A DNA stretch of 35,261 nucleotides. Source: Arcobacter sp. GTDB taxonomy: Bacteria > Acidobacteriota > Terriglobia > Bryobacterales > Bryobacteraceae. The position numbers and the translations under genes are program-made. The notes under the pieces are model-generated. The model did not search any database. It was not told the DNA's origin and saw only the letters and a list, made by a program, of their open reading frames with translations. Shown here one piece after another: positions 19,101 through 26,966 of the stretch. The DNA lies in assembly GCA_020723085.1 (NCBI GenBank), contig DYJN01000023.1:15003-50263 (forward strand). The letters run 5' to 3'. The stretch's first letter is position 1. Every line of letters begins with the position of its first letter.

Positions 19101-19496
19101 GTGGCGCGGCTGGCAATCCTGTAGGAACACCCGGGATGGTTCCGCCCGCTGTTCGAGGCGCTCGGGCGGGCGGGAATCGCATACGAAGAGTGGCGGGCAG
19201 AGGATCTGGCGTTCGCGCTGGAAGAAACGGAATGGCCCGATCTTGTTCTTAACCGGATGAGCGCATCCGCCGCATGGCGGGGGCATGCCCGCGCGCAGTT
19301 CGCCGTGCGCGAGCTGCTGGAGTTGCTTGAGGCGCGGCGCGTGGCGGTGGTGAACCCAGCGGCGGCATATGGGCTGGAGATCAGCAAGGTGCGGCAGATG
19401 GAGCTGTTCCGGCGCGCGGGCGGGCGCGTGCCGCGCTCCGCGGCGGCGAACTCGGCGAAGCAGCTCGTCCGGGCGGCACGGGCGTTGCGGTGCGCC
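19101..19496 (+). pseudogene. Truncated, nonsense-interrupted ATP-grasp (RimK-like) gene
   Basis: Read from GTG 19101, the frame gives VARLAIL, then an in-frame TAG at 19122-19124, then EHPGWFRPLFEALGRAGI, LVLNRMSASAAWRGH, VVNPAAAYGLEISKVRQM and LVRAARALR. This is the N-terminal (pre-ATP-grasp) part of the RimK-like family, where the residue at the TAG is usually Tyr, so one base change (TAC/TAT to TAG) explains it. The match ends at about 19490, at the 3' end of convergent purH. The ATP-binding and catalytic part, about two thirds of the gene, is missing. It lies seven bases after the ABC ATPase and was probably the fifth gene of that unit. The residual reading frame is intact after the stop, suggesting recent inactivation or decay under weak constraint. 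Confidence 0.7.
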
Positions 19497-21053
19497 TCAG
19501 TGCCGGAAATGGCGGATGCCGGTGAAGACCATCGCCACGCCGAGGCGGTCGGCGGCGGCGATCACCTCCTCGTCCTTGACCGATCCGCCGGGCTGAATCA
19601 CCGCCGTGGCGCCGTTGGCGGCGACGGTTTCCAGCCCGTCGGGGAACGGGAAAAAGGCGTCGGAGGCGGCGACGCAGCCCTGGAGCGGCAGCACGGATTT
19701 TTCCGCGCCGATTTCAGCCGAAAACACGCGGCTCATCTGGCCGGCGCCCGCGCTGAGCAGCTGTCCGCGGCGGGCGTACACAATCGCATTCGACTTCACA
19801 TGCTTGCAGACCTTCCAGGCGAACTCGAGGGCGGCCATTTCGCCGGCGGTTGGCTGCCGCCGGGTCGCGACGCGCAAGGAGGCGGGATCCAGCGTCACCA
19901 GGTCGGGCGTCTGTACAAGCACTCCGCCGGTGATGGACCGGAGGACGGGATCCGCTGCAACGCCGCCCTTCACGGCGGCCAGCCGCAGGTTTTTCTTCGC
20001 GCGCAGGATGGCGAGCGCCTGTTCGGAAAAGGCGGGCGCGGCGATGGCTTCGACGAAGAGCTTTGAGACCTCGAGCGCGGTATCGGCATCCACTTCGCGG
20101 TTGAACGCAAGCACGCCGCCGAAGGCGGAGACGGGATCGGCTTCGTACGCCTTGCGGTAAGCTTCCGCGAGCGAATCCTGCTCGGCGCAGCCGCACGGGT
20201 TCGTGTGCTTGATGATGACGGCGGCGGGATCCGCGAACTCGCACACCAGCTGCCAGGCGGCGTCGAGATCGACGAGGTTGTTGTAGCTCAGCTCCTTCCC
20301 GTGGAGCTGCGCGCTGTTGGCGATGCCCCCGGTGCCCTGCGCGTAGAGAGCGGCCTTTTGGTGCGGGTTTTCGCCGTAACGGAGCTCCTGGCGGCGGGGC
20401 AGTGACACGTGAAGCCGGGCAGGCAGGCCGGAGGGCTGATCGGTGAAGCCCTGTCCGGTGCACTCGATGGAAGCTAGGCGGGCGGTGATCGCGGCGTCAT
20501 AACGGGCAGTGAGTGCGAACGCTTTGCGGGCCAGGTTCCAGTGCGTGCGCAGGCTGAGCGAGCCGTCCGAGGCGCGCATCTCCTCGAGCAGCGCGGCGTA
20601 GTCTTCCGGAGCGGTCACCACGGCGACGTCCTGAAAGTTTTTCGCGGCGGCGCGGATCATGGTGGGGCCGCCGATGTCGATGTTCTCGATCAGCTCCTCC
20701 ACCGTGGCGCCGGGCTTTGCGGCGGCCTTCTCGAAGGCGTAGAGGTTGACGGCCACCATGTCGATGGGAGCGATGCCATGCTCGGCGAGCGCGGCGCGGT
20801 GCGAGGCCGCATCCCGCCGGGCCAGCACGCCGGCGGCGATGACAGGATGGATGGTCTTCACACGGCCATCGAGGATCTCGGGGAAGCCGGTGACCTCGCT
20901 GACCTCGCGTACGGCGAGGCCGGCTTCGCGCAGCAGCCGGGCGGTGCCGCCGGTGGAAATCAGTTCGCAGCCGAAGGAGGACAGTCCGCGGGCGAAATCG
21001 ACGACTCCGGTCTTGTCGGTGACGCTGAGGAGGGCGCGCTGGATTCTGGGCAT
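19497..21053 (-). CDS. purH: Bifunctional AICAR formyltransferase/IMP cyclohydrolase PurH
   Basis: A 518-residue enzyme for the last two steps of purine synthesis. The N-terminal cyclohydrolase (MGS-like) domain has ALLSVTDKTG, ISTGGTARLL, GRVKTIHP and VNLYAFEKA. The C-terminal transformylase domain has LRYGENPHQKAALY, then ELSYNNLVDLDAAW, and the catalytic KHTNPCG with Lys-His. It also has YRKAYEADPVSAFGG and ends in GIRHFRH, the canonical terminus. Length is as usual. It transfers a formyl group from 10-formyl-tetrahydrofolate to AICAR and closes the ring to IMP in the cytoplasm. It is divergent from the isocitrate dehydrogenase gene (45 bases between starts) and convergent with the broken ATP-grasp gene, whose truncation point is the purH 3' end. 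Confidence 0.96.
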   Translation of the reverse strand: MPRIQRALLSVTDKTGVVDFARGLSSFGCELISTGGTARLLREAGLAVREVSEVTGFPEILDGRVKTIHPVIAAGVLARRDAASHRAALAEHGIAPIDMVAVNLYAFEKAAAKPGATVEELIENIDIGGPTMIRAAAKNFQDVAVVTAPEDYAALLEEMRASDGSLSLRTHWNLARKAFALTARYDAAITARLASIECTGQGFTDQPSGLPARLHVSLPRRQELRYGENPHQKAALYAQGTGGIANSAQLHGKELSYNNLVDLDAAWQLVCEFADPAAVIIKHTNPCGCAEQDSLAEAYRKAYEADPVSAFGGVLAFNREVDADTALEVSKLFVEAIAAPAFSEQALAILRAKKNLRLAAVKGGVAADPVLRSITGGVLVQTPDLVTLDPASLRVATRRQPTAGEMAALEFAWKVCKHVKSNAIVYARRGQLLSAGAGQMSRVFSAEIGAEKSVLPLQGCVAASDAFFPFPDGLETVAANGATAVIQPGGSVKDEEVIAAADRLGVAMVFTGIRHFRH

Positions 21054-21098
21054 GACCTTTCATTCTGCCATCCCCCGGCCCCCTGTTACCATGGGAGC

Positions 21099-22106
21099 GT
21101 GGCGCACAAAGTGACATTGATTCCGGGCGACGGCATCGGGCCGGAGGTGGCGGCGGCGACGGTGCGGGCGGTGGAAGCCGCTGGCGTGAAGATCGACTGG
21201 GAAACCGCCGAACTGACCGCGCACATCATCGAGAAATCCGGCTCCAGTCTCCCTGCCCATGTGGTGGAATCGCTGGAGCGGACCGGCGTGGGGCTGAAAG
21301 GGCCGGTGACGACGCCCGTGGCGGGCGGGTTCAAGAGCGTGAATGTGGCGTTGAGGAAGACGCTGGATCTGTTCGCCAATGTGCGTCCGGTATTCACGCT
21401 GCCAGGACTGAAGACGCGCTTCCAGGACGTCAACATCGACATGGTGATCTTCCGCGAAAACACGGAAGACCTCTACTCCGGGCTCGAGCACGAAGTGGTG
21501 AAAGACGTCGTGGAGAGCCTGAAGATCATCACCCGGTACGCGTCGCTGCGCATTGCGAACTACGCCTTCGCCTATGCGCAGAAGAACCACCGGCGGCGGG
21601 TGACTGCCGTGCACAAGGCGAACATCATGAAGCTGAGCGACGGGCTGTTCATCCGCTGCTGCCGCGAGGTGGCCACGGAGTATCCGGACATCGCTTACAA
21701 CGAGCTGATCGTGGACAATGCGGCGATGCAGCTGGTGATGCGGCCGGAGACCTTCGACATCCTGCTGCTGCCGAACCTGTACGGCGACATCGTATCGGAC
21801 CTCGCGGCAGGGCTGGTGGGCGGGCTCGGCGTGGTGCCCGGAGCCAATATGGGCGAAAAGTGCGCCGTGTTCGAGGCTGTCCACGGCTCGGCGCCGGACA
21901 TTGCCGGCCATGGGATCGCCAACCCCACGGCGCTGATGTCGTCAGCCATCCTGATGCTGCGCCACCTGGGCGAAGGAGCGGCGGCGGACCGGCTTCAGAA
22001 GGCGGTGATGGCGGCCTACGCGGAAGGCACTCACCTCACGCGCGACGTGGGCGGCGCCGCGACGACGGACGAGTTTGCCGATGCGGTGATCCGCCACCTC
22101 GGCTGA
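21099..22106 (+). CDS. NAD-dependent isocitrate dehydrogenase family protein
   Basis: A 335-residue beta-decarboxylating dehydrogenase. Seen: VTLIPGDGIGPEV at the N-terminus, SVNVALRKTLDLFANVRP for substrate binding (Ser and Arg contacts), FRENTEDLYSGLEH, and HKANIMKLSDGLF with the catalytic Lys. NLYGDIVSDLAAGLVGGLG carries the metal-binding Asp residues. HGSAPDIAGHGIANPTA is the cofactor loop; Asp-Ile here indicates NAD, whereas NADP enzymes carry Lys-Tyr. This pattern best fits the short NAD-type isocitrate dehydrogenase. Isopropylmalate or homoisocitrate dehydrogenases are less likely, because SVNVALRK is the isocitrate type. Start is GTG 21099 (GGGAG just upstream, short spacing); GTG 21111 is an alternative. 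It acts in the TCA cycle if correctly assigned. Confidence 0.88.
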   Translation: MAHKVTLIPGDGIGPEVAAATVRAVEAAGVKIDWETAELTAHIIEKSGSSLPAHVVESLERTGVGLKGPVTTPVAGGFKSVNVALRKTLDLFANVRPVFTLPGLKTRFQDVNIDMVIFRENTEDLYSGLEHEVVKDVVESLKIITRYASLRIANYAFAYAQKNHRRRVTAVHKANIMKLSDGLFIRCCREVATEYPDIAYNELIVDNAAMQLVMRPETFDILLLPNLYGDIVSDLAAGLVGGLGVVPGANMGEKCAVFEAVHGSAPDIAGHGIANPTALMSSAILMLRHLGEGAAADRLQKAVMAAYAEGTHLTRDVGGAATTDEFADAVIRHLG

Positions 22107-22136
22107 GGCGGCGGACCTCCGCGATGCCGGAATTGC

Positions 22137-22961
22137 CTATTTGACCGTCACGGTCACCGGAGCCTTCAGCTGGAAAGTCAGCACGCTCTCTGCGGGGATA
22201 GCCGCAGCCTCGCCGCGCGTGGCCATGGCTGTGGCTGTGCCCGCGCCCGCGCCCACGCCCGCGCCCACGGCAGCGCCCCTGCCGCCGCCGGCGATGGCGC
22301 CGATCGCCGCGCCGACGCCGGTCATGATGGCGCCGCGCGTGACGTCCTTCTTCACGCTGCTCTTGGCTTGGGCGAAGTGCGTCCCTGTCTGGATCTCCAC
22401 TTTCCCGGCTGCCGTCTGGATTGAACGGAGCGCGATGCCAATCTGAGCCACGCCTTTCACGCGTCCGCCGGGGTCGCTTTGCACCACGACGCCCTCCACC
22501 TCCGCGCCCTTCGGAGCAAGCGTGACGCCGCCCGCGACAAGGGGCTCCTGCAGCGTGGCGGCGAAGGCTTCGCCGGCCTTCATGTCCTTCGTGGAGATCG
22601 CCGAAGTCGTGCGCACGACGACGGGAGTGCCCGCAGGCACAGTGACGGGCTTCGGAGCCGGCGCGGCAGGCGCCAGGGAAGATGTCGCGGGTGACAGCCC
22701 CTGAGACCGCGCAGGCGCAACGGGGCTCGCTGGCGCGCCCGGCGCGCGGCTGGCCTGCCGTTGCTGCTGTTGAGCCGCCTTCTGCTGGGCCTCCTCGAGC
22801 TGGCGGCGCGCTTCAGCCGCCTGCTGCTCCGCTTGGTCCACGCGCTTCTGCGCTTCCTCGAGCTGCTGCTGCGTCTGCGCCTCGCCGGCGGGCTCTTTCT
22901 TGCAGCCCGGGGCGAACAGCAGCAGGGTCGCGGCAATGGAAATCCAAAGAGTCTGTCTCAT
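22137..22961 (-). CDS. Lipoprotein with coiled coil and glycine-zipper region
   Basis: A 274-residue predicted lipoprotein. The signal MRQTLWISIAATLLLFAPGC ends in a lipobox-like site at Cys20 (the -3 residue is Ala, slightly atypical). Residues about 30-70 form a Gln/Glu/Ala-rich coiled coil; about 70-105 is a Pro/Ala/Ser linker. A conserved domain follows, with PAGTPVVVRTTSAISTKDMKAGE, resembling barrel domains seen in acidobacterial lipoproteins. A Gly/Ala-rich zipper (about 215-245, GAAIGAIAGGGRGAAVGAG) comes next and could insert in membrane. GAGAGGG lies 9 bases upstream of ATG 22961. I do not recognise a named function; an outer-membrane or periplasmic structural role is an inference. 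It converges with the isocitrate dehydrogenase gene 30 bases away. Confidence 0.82.
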   Translation of the reverse strand: MRQTLWISIAATLLLFAPGCKKEPAGEAQTQQQLEEAQKRVDQAEQQAAEARRQLEEAQQKAAQQQQRQASRAPGAPASPVAPARSQGLSPATSSLAPAAPAPKPVTVPAGTPVVVRTTSAISTKDMKAGEAFAATLQEPLVAGGVTLAPKGAEVEGVVVQSDPGGRVKGVAQIGIALRSIQTAAGKVEIQTGTHFAQAKSSVKKDVTRGAIMTGVGAAIGAIAGGGRGAAVGAGVGAGAGTATAMATRGEAAAIPAESVLTFQLKAPVTVTVK

Positions 22962-23032
22962 GTTCGAAGTCCCTCTCTATATCCCCGAGGCCTTGGCAAT
23001 TCCTCCTCCTCCAGTGTAATCGTTCGGAGGCC

Positions 23033-23061
23033 GTGACACCGGCAGGGTGGGCCGATATACT
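23033..23061 (+). promoter_or_regulatory. Sigma-70-like promoter for the ceramidase-like gene
   Basis: GTGACA at 23033-23038 (5 of 6 to TTGACA) and TATACT at 23056-23061 (5 of 6 to TATAAT) are separated by 17 bases. The predicted transcription start is near 23068, about 16 bases before ATG 23084. It is the best-formed promoter for the downstream gene pair. Confidence 0.55.
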
Positions 23062-23083
23062 AAAGTCGGACACGGGACAGCGG

Positions 23084-24409
23084 ATGACGGGCGCGGGCGG
23101 CAATCCGGTGACACGCCGCGCATGGGCGGCTCTGGGAGGGCTGGCGCTGCTGCGCCGCACGGGCGGCGTGAGAGCGGCCGCGTTCTCCTGCGATGCCACG
23201 CCCCCGGCGGGGCAGCCGAACATCTGGGTGGAGCCGGTCCGCGAGGTTCTGGATCCGCTGTCTTGCAAGGGCGTCGTCATCGAGGGCGGCGGCCGGCGGA
23301 TCGTTCTGGCGGCCCTGGACTGGTGCGGTGTGGGCGGCGCGACGCACAGCCGGTTGTGCTCGGCGCTGGCGCATGCCGTGGCGGCCTCCCGCCGCGGCGT
23401 ATGGCTCCATACGGTGCATCAGCATGCGGCGCCTTACGTGGTGGAGGATGCGTATCCGTACTTGCAGAAATCACGGCCTCAGGCGTTGTGCATGTCGGCG
23501 CGGTATCTCGGACGGCTGGCAGAGGAAATCTCGACGGCTGCCGCCGCCGCGCTGAAGCGCATGGCCGAAGTGCAGCGGGTGGGCGTTGGCGCGGCGCGGG
23601 TGGAACGGGTAGCCAGCGCCCGGCGGCTGCTGGTGCATGGAAAGATCGTGACGCGTTACAGCAGTACGGCGCGGACGCCTGAGCTGGCGGATCTGCCCGA
23701 GGGCGATGTTGACCCGGACCTGCGCTGCGTCACGCTGGAGGGTCCCAAGGGAGCCATTGCGCACCTGATGTTTTACGCCACGCATCCCCAGACGTTCTGC
23801 TGCGACGGGCGCGTATCGGCGGATTTCGTGGGCGCTGCCCGGCAGGAAGTGGAACGTGAGGCAGGCGCGCCCGTGCTCTATTTCACCGGCTGCGCGGGCG
23901 ATGTGACGGTTGGGAAATACAATCAGGGCCGTGAGGAGCAGCGGCGCGAGCTCGCTGCAAGACTGGCCGATGGCATGCGGCGGGCGCTCCGCGCGGCGGC
24001 CTTCGAGGCCGCGCCGGACATGGCGTGGCAGACCGCGCCTCTGCGTCTGGAAGCGCGGCGCGACGCGCCTCCGATCGCTCCTGCTATGACCGATGCGGAA
24101 GCCTGCCGCGCGGCGATCCGCCTGGCGTTCGCGCAGCGCCGGCCTGTGATGGCTGCATGTGCGCTCAGGCTGGGACCGGCGTGGATCCTGTGCCTGCCTG
24201 GCGAACCGCTGCTCGCATTTCAACGGGAGGCGCAGCAGGCGGCCAGAGGCCGCTTCGCCTGCGCCGCCGGGTATGGAGACATCTTCCCGGGATATCTTTG
24301 CCGGGATGCGGATACCGAACTTGGCGGTTATGAGCCCAGCGCATCCAACGTGATGCCTGGAAGCGAGGAGAGGATCCGGAACGCGATCCGGCAACTGGCC
24401 GGAACGTGA
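23084..24409 (+). CDS. Neutral/alkaline ceramidase-like hydrolase, probably exported
   Basis: A 441-residue protein with a twin-arginine-like N-terminus (VTRRAWAALGGLALLRRTGG), then DATPPAG, resembling the DITPPVG opening of bacterial neutral ceramidase-like proteins. Further family-like elements are the WLHTVHQHAAP stretch (His cluster, a likely zinc-binding region), MFYATHPQTFCCDGRVSADF, and the FTGCAGDVTVGKYN loop near the active site of this family. Many such proteins in Planctomycetes and Acidobacteriota are annotated only as hypothetical or ceramidase-like and their substrates are untested. I chose ATG 23084 by the upstream promoter; GTG 23108 directly before the RRAW is an alternative. 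The DegT-fold gene follows after 18 bases, probably in the same transcript. Confidence 0.72.
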   Translation: MTGAGGNPVTRRAWAALGGLALLRRTGGVRAAAFSCDATPPAGQPNIWVEPVREVLDPLSCKGVVIEGGGRRIVLAALDWCGVGGATHSRLCSALAHAVAASRRGVWLHTVHQHAAPYVVEDAYPYLQKSRPQALCMSARYLGRLAEEISTAAAAALKRMAEVQRVGVGAARVERVASARRLLVHGKIVTRYSSTARTPELADLPEGDVDPDLRCVTLEGPKGAIAHLMFYATHPQTFCCDGRVSADFVGAARQEVEREAGAPVLYFTGCAGDVTVGKYNQGREEQRRELAARLADGMRRALRAAAFEAAPDMAWQTAPLRLEARRDAPPIAPAMTDAEACRAAIRLAFAQRRPVMAACALRLGPAWILCLPGEPLLAFQREAQQAARGRFACAAGYGDIFPGYLCRDADTELGGYEPSASNVMPGSEERIRNAIRQLAGT

Positions 24410-24427
24410 GAAAGCGAGGGGACATTC

Positions 24428-25747
24428 ATGGCTGACAAAGATGGTCGGCGTCTGGAAACGCGCAGGGGGTTTGTCTGGAGAAGCGCGGCGGCGGCGGGCG
24501 CCGTGGGGCTGGTTTTCCCGCGCGCCGGGCTGGCTGCGCTCGGTGGCCCCCCGGCAGTGACCTATCCGGCGGAGAAGATCAAGGAGCTGACCCGCTGGCC
24601 GCGGTACGGACCCGCGGAGCGGCAGGCGCTGCACGAGCTGATCGAGGCCAACACTTACTATGACGCGCTGCCCAAATTCGAGAGCGAGTGGAAGGAGTAT
24701 ACAAAGTCGCCTTTCGTCAAGGCGCACATGAACGGCTCCAGCGCGCTCACATCGATGTATTTCGCGCTCGACCTGCCCCCAGGCAGCGAGGTGATGGTGC
24801 CCTCCTACACCTTCTTCTCGACCTGTCTGGCGATGCGGTTCTTCGGGCTCGTGCCGGTCTTCATCGACATCGACCCGAAGACCGCCTGCTTCGATCTGGA
24901 AGACGCGAAGCGCAAGCTGACGCCGCGGACGAAAGCCGTGGTGGCGATGCACTCCTGGGGGCTGCCCTGCGAAATGGATCACATCGCCGCCTGGTGCCGG
25001 GAGAAGGGGCTCATCCTTCTCGAGGACGCCGCCCACGCCCACGGCGCCTGGATGCAGGGCAAGGCGATGGGCACCTGGGGCGTGATGGGCATCTACTCCT
25101 TCCAGGCCTCGAAAGTGCTGCCCACTGTGGAAGGCGGCATGGGGATGTACCAGACGCGGGAGTACTTCGAGCGCGCCGCCGCCTTCGGGCATTACGAGGA
25201 CCCGGTCAAATTCCCCAAGGACAGCCCGGTGCGCGCCTACGAGGGCACGGGCTTCGGGCAGAAGTACCGGATGCATCCGTTCGCCGCGGCGGTGGCGCGC
25301 GTGCAGTTGCGCGGGCTGGAACAGCGCAACGAGACGGTGCGGCGGAATGTGAAAAAGCTGAATGAGCGTCTGGTGCAGCTGCCGGGCTTGAGCGAGCCGC
25401 GCTGCCGCCCGGATCAGAAGCGTGTGTACTATCACGCCAACATGCTCTTCCTCGATTCCGGCAAGGCGGGCTTTTCGCGCGGCCAGCTCGTGCGGGCGCT
25501 CAAGGGGGAAGGCGTGGGCGTCAGCGTCTGGGACTACCCCGAGCAGCACAAGATGAAGATCTACTCGGAGGCGAAGTGGTGGCATCATGCTCCCACGATC
25601 CCCGAGCGCATGCCGGGCGACGCGCAGGTCAACGCGACGCATATCTTCCTGCCGCTGATGCACGGCGAAGCGGACGAGCTGATCGAGCAGTACGTGCGGG
25701 CGTTCGAGAAGATCTGGGCGCGGCGCACGGAGGTCAGCAAGCTGTAG
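24428..25747 (+). CDS. Tat-exported DegT/DnrJ/EryC1/StrS-type PLP aminotransferase
   Basis: A 439-residue fold-type I PLP enzyme of the sugar aminotransferase group. The predicted Schiff-base lysine is Lys229 in YSFQASKVLP. Asp200 in EDAAHAHGA would pair with the pyridine nitrogen. MNGSSALTSMYFAL gives the phosphate-binding region, and VPSYTFFSTCLAM and VFIDIDPKT are family blocks. Unusually it carries an N-terminal Tat-like signal: TRRGFVWRSAAAAGAVGLVF (T-R-R-x-F-x-x-R then hydrophobic), so it would be exported folded with PLP. A sugar or lipid-linked substrate in the periplasm is an inference. It lies 18 bases after the ceramidase-like gene. Catalytic residues appear intact. Confidence 0.87.
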   Translation: MADKDGRRLETRRGFVWRSAAAAGAVGLVFPRAGLAALGGPPAVTYPAEKIKELTRWPRYGPAERQALHELIEANTYYDALPKFESEWKEYTKSPFVKAHMNGSSALTSMYFALDLPPGSEVMVPSYTFFSTCLAMRFFGLVPVFIDIDPKTACFDLEDAKRKLTPRTKAVVAMHSWGLPCEMDHIAAWCREKGLILLEDAAHAHGAWMQGKAMGTWGVMGIYSFQASKVLPTVEGGMGMYQTREYFERAAAFGHYEDPVKFPKDSPVRAYEGTGFGQKYRMHPFAAAVARVQLRGLEQRNETVRRNVKKLNERLVQLPGLSEPRCRPDQKRVYYHANMLFLDSGKAGFSRGQLVRALKGEGVGVSVWDYPEQHKMKIYSEAKWWHHAPTIPERMPGDAQVNATHIFLPLMHGEADELIEQYVRAFEKIWARRTEVSKL

Positions 25748-25753
25748 CTGGAG

Positions 25754-25769
25754 TCCGCCGGGCGGCGGA
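25754..25769. terminator. Small GC hairpin between convergent genes
   Basis: A 6-bp perfect stem (25754-25759 with 25764-25769) and a 4-base loop lie in the 33-base gap between converging stops. There is no T tract on either strand, so termination is a guess from placement. Confidence 0.3.
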
Positions 25770-25780
25770 GTCCGAAGACG

Positions 25781-26887
25781 CTAGAGGCTCGCCATGGCTG
25801 CCTGCAGCATGGCGCGCGTGTAGCCCACGTTGTAAGCGTAGCCGGCGTAGGTGCCGCCGCCCGGGTAATAAGGCTTGAAATCAGGCCGCTCGCGGTCGAT
25901 GTCGAGGCCCCGCGGATGCTCGGGATAGATGATCCCCGTGTAGCCGAGCCGCACCACTTCCTTCATCACCGCAAACATGTCCACCTCGCCTTCGTCGGCG
26001 AAAACCTCCGTGTAATCCACATACGGCTTGCGCACACGGACATTGCGGTAGTGCATGTGGTTGATGGCCTTGCGCTGCATGAAATAGCGGAAAACTTCCA
26101 CGGGATCTTCGCCGAGCTCTTTTGTCACGCCGCAATCGTAGGTGATGCCGTTCGACGGGCTGGGCACGATGCTGACGAGCTTCTTCCAGCCTTCCAGCGT
26201 GGCCATGATCTGCCCGGAGCCGCGGCTTAGCGGCACGGGAGGATCATTCGGATGCAGGGCCATGCGCACGCCTGCTTTTTCGGCTTCCGGGATCACCGCT
26301 TTCAGAAAATACGTGATGTTTTTCCACATCTCATCGAGCGAATGGACGCCGATTTCCGGCCGCGGGGGCAGGTCTTTCACGCGGTCATACGTGTAAGCGG
26401 TGAGCCCGGCGCCGCCGCGCCCCAGCTCCTCGTAATAGCCTTCCACGAGCCGGTAAGCGTAGAAGTTGTATTCGACCACGGGCAGCCCGCACCGGCCGGC
26501 CACGCGGATCGACTGAATGACTTTTTCGATCTCCTCGTCCCGCCCCGGGCGGCCGTAGATCGTGTTCGGAAAGCCCGCGATCATGAGGTTATCGAGCGAC
26601 ATGCCCGCCTTGCGGATGCGGTCCATCTTGGCGCGGAGTTCCGCTTCGTCCCAGGGGATGCGGCCCCAGCCGCTCAGCAGATGCGTGATGCCGAGCTGGC
26701 GGATGCGGCGCAGGTCGCGTTCGGTGAATGTGTTCCAGGCGATATCCAGGCACAGCTTGGGCGTGCCGGGTCCTTCCTGGAGCGGCCAGGTCCTGCCGCG
26801 GGTCTGTGCGGAGACCGGAAGGCGTGGCGCGGCGGCGAGAATTCCGGCTGCCTGAATCGCGCGGCGCCGCGAAAAGCTGCTCTTCAT
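25781..26887 (-). CDS. Tat-exported mannonate dehydratase (UxuA)-like TIM-barrel protein
   Basis: A 368-residue protein with a twin-arginine signal (SRRRAIQAAGILAAAPRLPVSA) and a xylose-isomerase-like TIM barrel. The clearest family mark is MALHPNDPPVPLSRG, which matches the mannonate dehydratase metal site (H-P-D-D-P in typical UxuA); here the first Asp is Asn. INHMHYRNVRVRK and IIYPEHPRG look like the other metal/substrate strands. UxuA converts mannonate to 2-keto-3-deoxygluconate in uronate breakdown and is normally cytoplasmic, so this exported relative may act on something else. AGGAGG lies close upstream of ATG 26887. It converges with the DegT-fold gene. Confident in fold and Tat signal, less in substrate. 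Confidence 0.8.
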   Translation of the reverse strand: MKSSFSRRRAIQAAGILAAAPRLPVSAQTRGRTWPLQEGPGTPKLCLDIAWNTFTERDLRRIRQLGITHLLSGWGRIPWDEAELRAKMDRIRKAGMSLDNLMIAGFPNTIYGRPGRDEEIEKVIQSIRVAGRCGLPVVEYNFYAYRLVEGYYEELGRGGAGLTAYTYDRVKDLPPRPEIGVHSLDEMWKNITYFLKAVIPEAEKAGVRMALHPNDPPVPLSRGSGQIMATLEGWKKLVSIVPSPSNGITYDCGVTKELGEDPVEVFRYFMQRKAINHMHYRNVRVRKPYVDYTEVFADEGEVDMFAVMKEVVRLGYTGIIYPEHPRGLDIDRERPDFKPYYPGGGTYAGYAYNVGYTRAMLQAAMASL

Positions 26888-26913
26888 CCTGAGTCCTCCT
26901 GGAGTCGTGGTTG

Positions 26914-26933
26914 CTCGCGCGCAGGCGCGCGAG
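26914..26933 (-). terminator. GC-rich hairpin downstream of the lactate genes
   Basis: A perfect 9-bp inverted repeat (26914-26922 with 26925-26933) centred on two bases lies between the lutBA stop (26967) and the start of the next minus-strand gene (26887). No T run follows in the minus direction. It may end or attenuate lut transcription, or protect the 3' end of the message. Confidence 0.4.
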
Positions 26934-26966
26934 TCACGAGCATCATATCGTGCCCGCAGACGCGGC

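Noticed and set aside
22240-22320. GC-rich short repeats that look like a tandem repeat or array
   Set aside because: They encode the Gly/Ala zipper of the lipoprotein; codon repetition explains them and there are no spacers as in CRISPR.
23471-25663. A 730-codon minus-strand open frame
   Set aside because: It mirrors the ceramidase-like and DegT-fold genes and resembles no family.
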